Shown one piece after another: positions 1 to 5,627 of a stretch of 5,974 nucleotides of DNA. The position numbers and the translations under genes are program-made. Below the pieces are notes generated by a model that saw only the letters and a list, made by a program, of their open reading frames with translations, did no database searches and was not told the origin of the DNA. Position 1 is the stretch's first letter, and each line of letters begins with the position of its first letter. The DNA lies in the NCBI GenBank assembly GCA_937995875.1, contig CALKIW010000128.1, forward strand, positions 1 through 5,974, in the 5' to 3' direction. This stretch comes from an uncultured Bacteroidales bacterium. GTDB taxonomy: Bacteria; Bacteroidota; Bacteroidia; Bacteroidales; Bacteroidaceae.

Positions 1-1020
1 TTCACTGTTTCTGACACAACACAAACAGTGAATGCATCAGACCACGTTATCACATTCCGTGTACGACGAAACCACAATGGAGATCTTTCTAAAATAGAGC
101 CCAAGTTTGTTCTTACGCCCGGTGCCACTATCACACAGCTCAGCAATAACCTGACGAGCGACAAAGGAGGGCAGCTCACCTATCGGGTTACCTCCGAAGA
201 CCGGCAATGGAATCGTATCTACACCATTTCGATACAACCGATTGTCCGCACGGTGAACGACACCGTAGCCTACAATTTCGAACACTTCGAACTCGAACCG
301 AAAAATAAAAAATACTATATTTGGCACAACACACTGGATGACGGCACGCTCGGCAACGATTGGGCCAACGGCAATCCCGGCTTCAGAATCGCAAGGCCGT
401 CGGCTCAACCCTCAGAATATCCATCGATACCCATCAGCGACGGGTACGATGGCCATGCCATACAGCTCACCACACGCAGCACCGGCTTCTTCGGAGCTTT
501 AGCGAGGAAACCCATTGCCGCCGGCAACTTCTTTCTCGGAACATTCAACGTTTCCATTGCATCGACCAATCCCCTACAAGCCACGAGCTTCGGAGTGCCC
601 TTCGATCCCGGCCCCATCACCATGACAGGATATTACAAATACACACCCGGTCCAACCTATAAGGACAAAAATGGAAAAGCCGTACCCAATCAAATCGACG
701 AGGCCAGCATCTACGCGGTGTTCTACCGAAATCATGATGATCAGGGAAATCCCCTGACGCTGCATGGTGACGACGTGAAGACGAGCAGTCAGATCGTTGC
801 CATCGCCGACATGGGCAAAGTGATACCGGTCGATACATGGACAGCTTTCGAGCTTACGTTCGATTATAGCTCTACCATAGATTACGCGCTTTTGGAGAAT
901 CAGGGCTACAATCTCGCCATCGTTTTATCATCGAGCAAAGAGGGCGACAAGTTCGAAGGTGCCATTGGCTCAACGCTATGCATAGACAAGTTGCGCATCA
1001 TTTGTGAAAAAGAAGAATAG
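1..1020 (+). CDS. PCMD domain-containing surface protein, 3' part (5' end outside window)
   Basis: The frame is open from the first base, so the true start lies upstream; the GTG at 28 is only an internal codon. The visible 339 residues hold two parts. Residues about 10-80 form a beta-rich, Ig-like segment (ITFRV..., FVLTPGATIT, LTYRVTSEDRQWNRIYTISI), the pattern of bacterial surface beta-sandwich domains of the DUF5018 kind. From about residue 89 (YNFEHFELE) to the end is a PCMD-like domain, with features such as YYIWHNT, a GNDWANGNPGF segment, DGHAIQLTTR, an ITMTGYYKY strand and a C-terminal GSTLCIDKLRIIC strand. PCMD ('putative carbohydrate metabolism domain') proteins are typically Bacteroidota lipoproteins of jelly-roll-like fold; the name implies glycan binding or processing, but activity is unproven. 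Any lipoprotein signal peptide would be in the missing N-terminus. The barrel gene follows 8 bp downstream, suggesting one operon. Family assignment is by recognised pattern only. Confidence 0.85.
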   Translation, partial: FTVSDTTQTVNASDHVITFRVRRNHNGDLSKIEPKFVLTPGATITQLSNNLTSDKGGQLTYRVTSEDRQWNRIYTISIQPIVRTVNDTVAYNFEHFELEPKNKKYYIWHNTLDDGTLGNDWANGNPGFRIARPSAQPSEYPSIPISDGYDGHAIQLTTRSTGFFGALARKPIAAGNFFLGTFNVSIASTNPLQATSFGVPFDPGPITMTGYYKYTPGPTYKDKNGKAVPNQIDEASIYAVFYRNHDDQGNPLTLHGDDVKTSSQIVAIADMGKVIPVDTWTAFELTFDYSSTIDYALLENQGYNLAIVLSSSKEGDKFEGAIGSTLCIDKLRIICEKEE

Positions 1021-1028
1021 AAATATAT

Positions 1029-1784
1029 ATGCTACCCATCAGAATATTATTAGCTGTCGCCCTTTGCTTCAGCAGCGTCCATATCATAGCCGGCGACTTC
1101 ATCGATGACCTTGTGATCAAGGCAAGGTTGGGATACAACCTCGGAGGTACAGCCCCCGTAGGTCTTCCTGCCAGTATCCGCAAACTCAACACATACCATT
1201 TGCAGCCCAACGCCAGCATCGGCATAGATGCACAAAAACCTATCAAGGAGAAATGGGGACTGTTGTTGGGGTTGAAGTTCGAGAACAAGGGCATGCACGA
1301 AGATGCCAAAGTGAAGAACTATTACGAGGAAATCGTGCGTGACAGGGAGACTTTGGCAGGCCGTTTCACCGGAGACGTAAACACCGAAGTGAGCGAATGG
1401 ATGTTCACTATCCCTCTGCAGGCGGTATGGTCTCCCTCAACGAAATTCGATATTCGATTCGGACCATACGTCTCTGTCCTCACCAGCAAATCCTTTAAAG
1501 GTTATGCCCACAACGGCTATCTGCGTGTAGGCGACCCTACCGGAGACAAAGTGATACTCGGTGGTGAGGAAAGCACAAGAGGCAACTACGACTTCTCCGA
1601 GCACATGCGACCTCTGCAATGGGGGCTCGATGTCGGTGCCGACTGGAACATCAACCATAAATTCGGCATTTATGCCGGAATATGTTGGGGACTTAGCGGT
1701 GTACATAAAAGCAGTTTCAAAGCCATCGAACAGACCCTTTATCCCATTTTCGGAACATTCGGAGTTACTTGTAAAATAAGATAA
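1029..1784 (+). CDS. Outer-membrane beta-barrel protein (porin family)
   Basis: This 251-residue protein begins with a signal peptide: short n-region MLPIR, hydrophobic core ILLAVALCFSSVHIIA (about residues 6-21), probable cleavage near the AGD at 21-23. The mature part alternates hydrophobic and polar residues in strand-like segments with aromatic girdle residues, for example KARLGYNLGG, WGLLLGLKFENKGM, MFTIPLQAVW, FDIRFGPYVSVL, LQWGLDVGADW, FGIYAGICWGLSGV and a final strand GTFGVTCKIR. This is the layout of small Bacteroidota barrels of the OMP_b-brl type, about 8-10 strands. The ATG at 1029 is the first start after the previous stop at 1020 and leads straight into the signal peptide; the leader is A+T-rich with no Shine-Dalgarno, as is normal in this phylum. 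Close spacing implies co-transcription with the PCMD gene, so the barrel may anchor, or help display, that protein. This partnership is inferred; the ligand is unknown. Confidence 0.85.
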   Translation: MLPIRILLAVALCFSSVHIIAGDFIDDLVIKARLGYNLGGTAPVGLPASIRKLNTYHLQPNASIGIDAQKPIKEKWGLLLGLKFENKGMHEDAKVKNYYEEIVRDRETLAGRFTGDVNTEVSEWMFTIPLQAVWSPSTKFDIRFGPYVSVLTSKSFKGYAHNGYLRVGDPTGDKVILGGEESTRGNYDFSEHMRPLQWGLDVGADWNINHKFGIYAGICWGLSGVHKSSFKAIEQTLYPIFGTFGVTCKIR

Positions 1785-1908
1785 GAGAGAAGTTGATGAG
1801 GAGTTGAGAACAATATCAGGATAAAATTCAGCACCTCAGGCATCTGCCCTCACTCCACATCAGCTGTTATTTTTCATCTCACAAACACATGCAAGCACCT
1901 TTCTTTTT
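1785..1908. other. Convergent intergenic spacer
   Basis: A 124-bp gap lies between the stop of the barrel gene and the stop of the lplA-lipA fusion, which face each other. There is no classical GC-rich hairpin with a T-tract. The only symmetry noted is a widely spaced imperfect inverted repeat, GATGAGGAGT at 1795-1804 against ACTCCACATC at 1852-1861 (9 of 10 positions pair), plus a small CAGCTG palindrome at 1861-1866. A T-rich run at 1901-1909 would serve plus-strand transcripts. Termination here is possible but not demonstrated. Confidence 0.4.
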
Positions 1909-3735
1909 CTATGCTGTCCCTCGCTCCGCATGGTATGACGAACGCACGAGCGGACCGCTCTCCACGTGTTTGAATCCCTTTTCCATCGCCACCTTCTTGT
2001 ATTCGGCAAACTCCTGTGGGGTGATGTAGGCTTGCACCGGCAGATGGTGGGCCGTAGGCTGCAAATATTGTCCAATGGTGAGACGACGGCATCCGGTGGA
2101 AAGAATATCGTCCATCAGCTGCAACACCTCCTGTCGGCTCTCGCCCAAACCCAACATGAAACCGGTTTTGGCCGAAATGCCACACCGTACGATTTCGCGA
2201 AGCACGCCTAAACTGCAATCATAATCGGCCACACTACGCACCGACGGCGTGAGTCGGCGCACTGTTTCCATATTGTGACCGGCCACATAAGGCTGCGTAG
2301 CCATCACCTTTTCTATCAGCGCGCTGTCGCCTCTGAAATCGGGAATGAGCAGTTCTATCTTAGTTTCCGGATTCAACGCCCGCACCTGCTCAATCGTTTC
2401 CACCCAATGAGCCGCTCCATAATCAGGCAAATCGTCGCGATCGACCGAAGTAATGACGGCATATCGGAGCTTAAGTGCCTTGACAGTTTCGGCCACACGG
2501 CGTGGCTCGTCGGCATCGAGACGCTGGGGGCGCCCCGTCGGGGTGTTGCAGAAGCGGCATCGGCGCGTGCAGATATTGCCGCCTATCATCAGCGTGGCCG
2601 TGTGCGCCATCCAACATTCGGAGCGGTTGGGGCACAGCCCACTGACGCAAATGGTGTTCAGGTGGTGTTTGGACAAAATACCGGCAGTCTCGCCGGTAGA
2701 CCGCTTCGAGGTGAGGTCGATTTTGAGCCAATCAGGCTTTATCACGTGGGGGCGCCGCCCAAAGAGCAGGCGCAGGAACTGTGAGCGTTTCAATCCGCGC
2801 ACAATGGTCGGCAAATCGACGTCTTGCAAAGCCTCCTCCACCGCTTCACGCGTAAACCTGACGCCACGAAGGGGAGCTATCAGGTCGTGGTCTATGTCGC
2901 CCAAGAGAAAATAGTCGCCCACCAAATTGAGGTCGAGAATCACACCGTTTCGCAGTTCCAACCGAGCTTCGAGCATCCCCACTCCTTCAAACCGATGCTT
3001 GCGCACCTCCGTGTACTTCGGATTGCGTCCGTACACAAAGCTGTCTGAACTCAGTTCCCGCTCTGTCGAGGCAATGGCTTCCATATCCGTCTGCGTCAGG
3101 TCGAGTTGCTGCTCGCCACACATATAGCGGCGCGCATAGGCCATCATCGCCTCAATATCCAAAGAGGTATATGCAGCGATGTTGCCGACACGCTGCGCCA
3201 CCGAAGCCACTCCCTTGCTCTGCAATTTCTCGTGAGCGGGTGTGAGTGCTCGCGACAGATGGTCGAGGCGGGTGTCGAAAAGCAGCGAATTGTGGAGCAC
3301 GCTGCGCCTTCCGAGACTGTAGAATGCGCTCCCGGCCACCTTCCGCCCCTCGACAAGCACATCGTTTCGACCCGAAAGCTGGGCATCGATGCCGAGACTT
3401 CGGAGCAAAGCTATCACGCGTTGCCTGTAGCGAGCAAACGCCTCATCGACATTTTCTGTAGAAGATATATAGGAAAACTGGAGACACCCCTCATCAGAGT
3501 AGATGCACCCTCCACCACTTTTACGACGGGAAATATAAATGTTGTTCTGCCGGCAATAGTCCACATTCACCTCGTTTTCGATGAGTTGGTTGCGGCCCAA
3601 CATCACGGTGGGCTTCACACGCCACACCATAAAGTATTCGTCGTCAGTATAATGACGTGCCACATATTCTTCTACGGCAAAATAAAAAGGTACCGTTCGA
3701 GGAGTTTCTGAAGGAGGGATATTGATGTATTGCAT
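1909..3735 (-). CDS. lplA-lipA: Fused lipoate-protein ligase A / lipoyl synthase
   Basis: This 608-residue protein is two complete enzymes in one frame. Residues 1-326 match LplA: an AVEE helix near 20, the ligase core RRKSGGG at 70-76, GRKVAGSAF with the lysine that binds lipoyl-AMP (K132), LQSKGVASVAQRVGNI (about 171-186), and the small accessory domain (about 230-326, including GRNPKYTEVRKHRFEGVG). Residues about 328-608 match LipA: KPDWLK, the auxiliary-cluster motif CX4CX5C (C363, C368, C374), the radical-SAM motif CX3CX2C (C389, C393, C396), VITSVDRDDL, TKIELLIPDFRG, LTIGQYLQP and the terminal RSSYHAE whose serine ligates the auxiliary cluster. LplA activates free lipoate or octanoate with ATP and attaches it to lipoyl domains; LipA inserts two sulfurs into the octanoyl chain. 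I chose the ATG at 3735 over the in-frame TTG at 3741 because it gives the usual MQYI start and lies about 20 nt after a -7 element. The linker is almost nil and no motif is missing. Confidence 0.95.
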   Translation of the reverse strand: MQYINIPPSETPRTVPFYFAVEEYVARHYTDDEYFMVWRVKPTVMLGRNQLIENEVNVDYCRQNNIYISRRKSGGGCIYSDEGCLQFSYISSTENVDEAFARYRQRVIALLRSLGIDAQLSGRNDVLVEGRKVAGSAFYSLGRRSVLHNSLLFDTRLDHLSRALTPAHEKLQSKGVASVAQRVGNIAAYTSLDIEAMMAYARRYMCGEQQLDLTQTDMEAIASTERELSSDSFVYGRNPKYTEVRKHRFEGVGMLEARLELRNGVILDLNLVGDYFLLGDIDHDLIAPLRGVRFTREAVEEALQDVDLPTIVRGLKRSQFLRLLFGRRPHVIKPDWLKIDLTSKRSTGETAGILSKHHLNTICVSGLCPNRSECWMAHTATLMIGGNICTRRCRFCNTPTGRPQRLDADEPRRVAETVKALKLRYAVITSVDRDDLPDYGAAHWVETIEQVRALNPETKIELLIPDFRGDSALIEKVMATQPYVAGHNMETVRRLTPSVRSVADYDCSLGVLREIVRCGISAKTGFMLGLGESRQEVLQLMDDILSTGCRRLTIGQYLQPTAHHLPVQAYITPQEFAEYKKVAMEKGFKHVESGPLVRSSYHAERGTA

Positions 3736-3761
3736 GGACAAATTCTATTGGATTGGATGCG

Positions 3762-3769
3762 CAAATGTA
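3762..3769 (-). promoter_or_regulatory. Bacteroidota -7 promoter element for lplA-lipA
   Basis: On the minus strand the bases read TACATTTG, an exact match to the Bacteroidota TAnnTTTG -7 consensus. It sits 26 nt before the ATG at 3735, giving a short leader of roughly 20 nt. A T-rich run (positions 3771-3780) lies just upstream, but I see no clear TTTG at the -33 spacing, so the upstream half is weak. This promoter would make the fusion gene independent of the upstream tRNA. No operator or riboswitch is evident. Confidence 0.6.
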
Positions 3770-3877
3770 CGAAAAAAAATGAAATGACTGGCTGTCCCCC
3801 TGAAAAATATGGCGAAAACAAGTGGTGCACAGTATTTGTCGGGGTGCATGATTCGTGCGCACAAGCAACCCGCCCTT

Positions 3878-3922
3878 TCCGAACTGTCTGACCAGCCCGA
3901 CCAATCCAACCCGTCCGCACTA
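3878..3922. repeat. Degenerate 9-nt tandem repeat, five units
   Basis: Five consecutive 9-base units fit the consensus TCCGACCAG: tccgaactg (3878), tctgaccag (3887), cccgaccaa (3896), tccaacccg (3905) and tccgcacta (3914). They match the consensus at 7, 8, 7, 7 and 5 positions. The block lies in the 258-bp gap between the lplA-lipA start and the tRNA gene, upstream of the fusion promoter. It looks like an old minisatellite; a function is not evident. Confidence 0.5.
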
Positions 3923-3960
3923 TCAATATCATCACGGAAAAAGCAAGGGGTAACAAGCAA

Positions 3961-3993
3961 AAACATGATTTACGACAGTCGTAAATCATGTTT
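3961..3993 (-). terminator. Long near-perfect palindrome just 3' of tRNA-Ser, probable terminator
   Basis: The arms AAACATGATTTACGAC (3961-3976) and GTCGTAAATCATGTTT (3978-3993) are exact reverse complements separated by one base. Allowing a 2-nt bulge, pairing extends by GCAAA and TTTGC. The element starts 6 nt after the 3' end of the tRNA, and on the tRNA's strand the stem ends in a TTTTT run, so an intrinsic terminator is the simplest reading. The T-tract is short and the stem A+T-rich, so a protein-binding palindrome is also possible. Confidence 0.6.
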
Positions 3994-3999
3994 GCAAAG

Positions 4000-4088
4000 C
4001 GGAAGATGAGGGATTCAAACCCCCGATACCCTGTAAAGGGTATACCGGATTTCGAGTCCAGCGCATTCGGTCACTCTGCCAATCTTCC
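4000..4088 (-). tRNA. tRNA-Ser (anticodon CGA)
   Basis: The minus strand folds into a complete class II tRNA. The acceptor stem GGAAGAT/ATCTTCC has 7 perfect pairs, and the D-stem is GCA/TGC. The anticodon stem CTGGA/TCCGG has one G-U pair and loop CT-CGA-AA, with the anticodon at 4052-4054. A long variable arm (ATACCC/GGGTAT) and T-stem GGGGG/CCCTC follow, and the discriminator is G, as expected for serine. CCA is not encoded (the next bases are CTT), as is common in this phylum. It reads UCG codons. One oddity: the T-loop is TTTGAAT rather than TTCGAAT, and the D-loop has GA where GG is usual. This gives A19 (4071) and U56 (4017) in place of the near-universal G19-C56 pair. The two changes compensate each other, so the gene is probably functional. 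Confidence 0.97.
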
Positions 4089-4101
4089 TCAATGATGAAC
4101 G

Positions 4102-4109
4102 CAAAAGTA
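4102..4109 (-). promoter_or_regulatory. -7 promoter element for tRNA-Ser
   Basis: The minus strand reads TACTTTTG, an exact TAnnTTTG match, ending 13 nt before the first tRNA base at 4088. Transcription would start within a few bases of the mature 5' end. The -33 region contains only a weak T-rich match (CTTTATG at 4124-4130). Together with the palindrome downstream, this makes the tRNA a self-contained single-gene unit. Confidence 0.6.
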
Positions 4110-4494
4110 AGGAAAATGATAGACATAAAGTAGTATTTAACATAAATTGACACGAATTTTTCACCAGTCACATTGCACATGCAATGCCCCTCCATACTCT
4201 CTTTTAGGCTTTTATTCATCATTTAACCTATTGTCTATCATCTCCTTACATCTCTATAGAAATCCCAATCCCCTAAAATTTGAAGCTGCTATCCGAAGAC
4301 TGGAAAAAAAATTACGGCCCATTTGAACAGGCGTTTCTTCCTTATTCCCTCTTTGTCACCACTCTCTGAAATGTAAAAAATGATTACTGTTTTTCGATAA
4401 TAATTTCCGGACGATCTGGAGCGAAAAGGACTATGTTTTTGCCTCTCGGCTTTCTTTTTGGAATGTGAAAACTGCATCTTTTTTAGGCTTTGTA
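4110..4494. other. A+T-rich intergenic stretch without a convincing gene
   Basis: I find no recognisable protein here. The longest open frame not touching the tRNA is a 62-codon minus-strand ORF (4477 down to 4289) with a lysine/arginine-rich product of no recognisable family and no promoter match. One small perfect palindrome, CATTGCA-CA-TGCAATG, lies at 4171-4186 and could be an operator or a weak hairpin. The 11-mer TTTTAGGCTTT occurs twice, near 4203 and near 4483, the second just before the hairpin and repeat cluster. Confidence 0.4.
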
Positions 4495-4515
4495 CTCCGC
4501 CATATCATGGCGGAG
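4495..4515. repeat. Strong hairpin (9-bp arms) leading a repeat cluster
   Basis: CTCCGCCAT (4495-4503) and ATGGCGGAG (4507-4515) pair perfectly around a 3-nt ATC loop. Outer bases TTAGG near 4484 can also pair with CCTAA at 4517-4521 if an asymmetric bulge is allowed. The right arm overlaps the first of four 22-nt repeat units. There is no T-tract on either side, so it is a poor candidate for an intrinsic terminator. Confidence 0.6.
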
Positions 4516-4602
4516 CCCTAATCGCACTGCGGTTAAGCCTTAGACGCACTGTGGATGAGCCCTAACCACATCGCGACTAAAGCCTTATCGCACTGCCATT
4601 CG
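4514..4602. repeat. Four degenerate ~22-nt direct repeats
   Basis: Units begin at 4514, 4536, 4558 and 4581, each starting AGCC(C/T)TA followed by a CGCACTGCG-like core; unit lengths are 22, 22, 23 and 22. The first unit's core is itself nearly palindromic (TAATCGCA-C-TGCGGTTA, one G-U type mismatch), so the ancestral unit may have been a small inverted repeat. There are no unique spacers, so it is not a CRISPR array. The origin is unknown: a decayed minisatellite or an intergenic repeat family are both possible. Confidence 0.6.
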
Positions 4603-5007
4603 ATACTCAACCGCAAATGATGAAATAGGGCACACGGAGCTATGTTTATATAAATCACTGACAATCAACAGACTACGAATTAGCCGAATTTTCGCGATTT
4701 TCAGACGAGAGCGAATGTTATTTCTAAATAATCGAAGCATTTGAAGATGTTTGTAAAGGAAAATCGTACTTTCTGCAACAAGAGGCATGATGACCAACCA
4801 TGTTTCGTAGATAGACTGTCGTGTGCTTCGGGCTTCAGAGTTCAACATTAGAACAGAACACCCGGAATTCTTGTTACCACAATCGTAGGGTTGTATGGCG
4901 TCCTCCAAAAAATAAATACCTACTGAGCCTTTATCTCCCCGATTTAATATCAACTGAGCCGATGTGGCTTGTCGAGAAGCTGAAAATAGGTGAGTGAAAA
5001 GTTGCAC
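4585..5007 (-). CDS. Doubtful hypothetical ORF or gene remnant
   Basis: A 140-codon frame opens at a GTG (5007), ends at TAA inside the fourth 22-nt repeat, and remains open upstream past 5054. No ATG lies near the beginning; the first in-frame ATG is about 60 codons in. The product (for example THLFSASRQATSAQLILNRG, then a hydrophobic WLVIMPLVAESTIFLYKHL stretch and a basic RNNIRSRLKIAKIRLIR segment) matches no family I recognise. A TAnnTTTG motif (TATCTTTG, minus strand, 5046-5053) lies about 40 nt before the GTG, but no -33 match is visible and the motif overlaps the start of the neighbouring gene. A frame this long is somewhat unexpected by chance, so it may be a decayed or lineage-specific gene, but coding is not established. 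Confidence 0.2.
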   Translation of the reverse strand: MQLFTHLFSASRQATSAQLILNRGDKGSVGIYFLEDAIQPYDCGNKNSGCSVLMLNSEARSTRQSIYETWLVIMPLVAESTIFLYKHLQMLRLFRNNIRSRLKIAKIRLIRSLLIVSDLYKHSSVCPISSFAVEYRMAVR

Positions 5008-5032
5008 GAACTGTTCATAATGGTTAATTTTG
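5001..5032 (+). promoter_or_regulatory. Promoter of the LOG-family gene
   Basis: TAATTTTG at 5025-5032 matches the TAnnTTTG -7 element, and GTTG at 5001-5004 sits 20 bp upstream, the right spacing for the -33 TTG element of Bacteroidota promoters. Transcription would start around 5036-5040, leaving a leader of about 15-19 nt before the ATG at 5055. This is the best two-part promoter in the window. Confidence 0.65.
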
Positions 5033-5054
5033 AAGCAAATTAAGACGCAAAGAT

Positions 5055-5591
5055 ATGAAAATAGGAATATTCTGTTCGGCCAACGAACACATTGACGCTG
5101 ACTTTTTTCAACTCACGGAAGAATTGGGAGCATGGATAGGACGACAGGGGCACGACCTTGTTTTTGGCGGTTGTAACCTCGGATTGATGGAATGTGTGGG
5201 CAAATCTGTCCATCAGTCGGGTGGCCGCACCATCGGAATGGTGCCTGTGATTGTAGAGAAAAACGGCAGAGTGTCGGATTATGTAGATGTGAATGTGGCG
5301 TGCGACGACCTCACCGACCGCAAGGCGTTGATGATGGCTCAGGCCGACGTGTTCATCGCGCTTCCCGGAGGCATTGGTACGCTCGATGAGATTTTCACGG
5401 TAGCCGCGTCCCATACCATCGGGTATCATCACAAGATGGTGGTGCTATATAATATAAAAGGGTTTTGGAATCCGATGATAACCATGCTCAACGAGATGCA
5501 GACACGTGGTTTCATTCGTGGGGAATGGACCGAATTCATAGCGGTAGCCAACAATTTTACAGAATTGCAAGCGCTTTTGGAGAAAGTTTGA
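5055..5591 (+). CDS. LOG-family nucleotide 5'-monophosphate phosphoribohydrolase (TIGR00730-like)
   Basis: This is a complete 178-residue Rossmann-fold protein, within the usual 175-200 range of short LOG proteins. It starts with a beta strand and loop, MKIGIFCSAN. Then come VFGGCNLGLM (36-45), the conserved arginine region TDRKALMM (87-94, R89) and the family signature PGGIGTLDE (104-112), with catalytic glutamate E112. LOG enzymes cleave the N-glycosidic bond of (often N6-modified) nucleoside 5'-monophosphates, releasing base and ribose 5-phosphate. Plant and pathogen members make cytokinins, while bacterial members more likely serve purine turnover; many are misnamed lysine decarboxylases. 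The protein is cytoplasmic and probably dimeric (family knowledge). The ATG at 5055 follows a good promoter and a short leader. The gene stands alone, convergent with the sugar transferase. The substrate in this organism cannot be told from sequence. Confidence 0.93.
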   Translation: MKIGIFCSANEHIDADFFQLTEELGAWIGRQGHDLVFGGCNLGLMECVGKSVHQSGGRTIGMVPVIVEKNGRVSDYVDVNVACDDLTDRKALMMAQADVFIALPGGIGTLDEIFTVAASHTIGYHHKMVVLYNIKGFWNPMITMLNEMQTRGFIRGEWTEFIAVANNFTELQALLEKV

Positions 5592-5594
5592 GAG

Positions 5595-5608
5595 GTGTTT
5601 CGGAACAC
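5595..5608. terminator. Small hairpin between convergent genes, possible weak terminator
   Basis: GTGTT (5595-5599) and AACAC (5604-5608) flank a TCGG loop, three bases after the LOG stop codon, in a 36-bp gap between two convergent genes. The stem is only 5 bp and no T-tract follows on either strand, so termination activity is uncertain. Confidence 0.3.
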
Positions 5609-5627
5609 GCCAATGGACTGCTAATGG

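Noticed and set aside
37..408. A 123-codon minus-strand frame.
   Set aside because: It is antisense to the PCMD gene, cysteine- and valine-rich with no family resemblance.
2275..3711. Long plus-strand open frames (169 codons at 2275-2784, 201 codons at 3106-3711).
   Set aside because: They are antisense to the lplA-lipA gene, whose every motif is intact; the products resemble no family and follow from its codon bias.
3736..3741. In-frame TTG start two codons before the ATG of the lplA-lipA gene.
   Set aside because: The ATG at 3735 is a stronger start, gives the expected LplA N-terminus and still leaves a leader after the -7 element.
3672..3989. Overlapping minus-strand frames of 73-105 codons between the tRNA and the lipoate gene.
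   Set aside because: They read through the palindrome and the 9-nt repeats and overlap the start of lplA-lipA; the products look like translated non-coding DNA.
3961..4088. tRNA-associated integration site of a mobile element.
   Set aside because: There is no integrase, no duplicated tRNA 3' end in the window and no abrupt change of gene content that would support it.
3986..4222. A 78-codon minus-strand frame starting MMNKSLKES.
   Set aside because: It runs straight through the tRNA-Ser gene and its promoter, so it cannot be a real protein gene in that form.
4289..4477. A 62-codon basic ORF on the minus strand.
   Set aside because: It has an ATG but no promoter match, no recognisable domain and a composition typical of translated A+T-rich spacer.
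4514..4602. Possible CRISPR array.
   Set aside because: The units are head-to-tail without unique spacers, too diverged, and no cas gene is nearby.
5040..5432. A 130-codon minus-strand frame.
   Set aside because: It lies antisense to the LOG-family gene and has no recognisable product.
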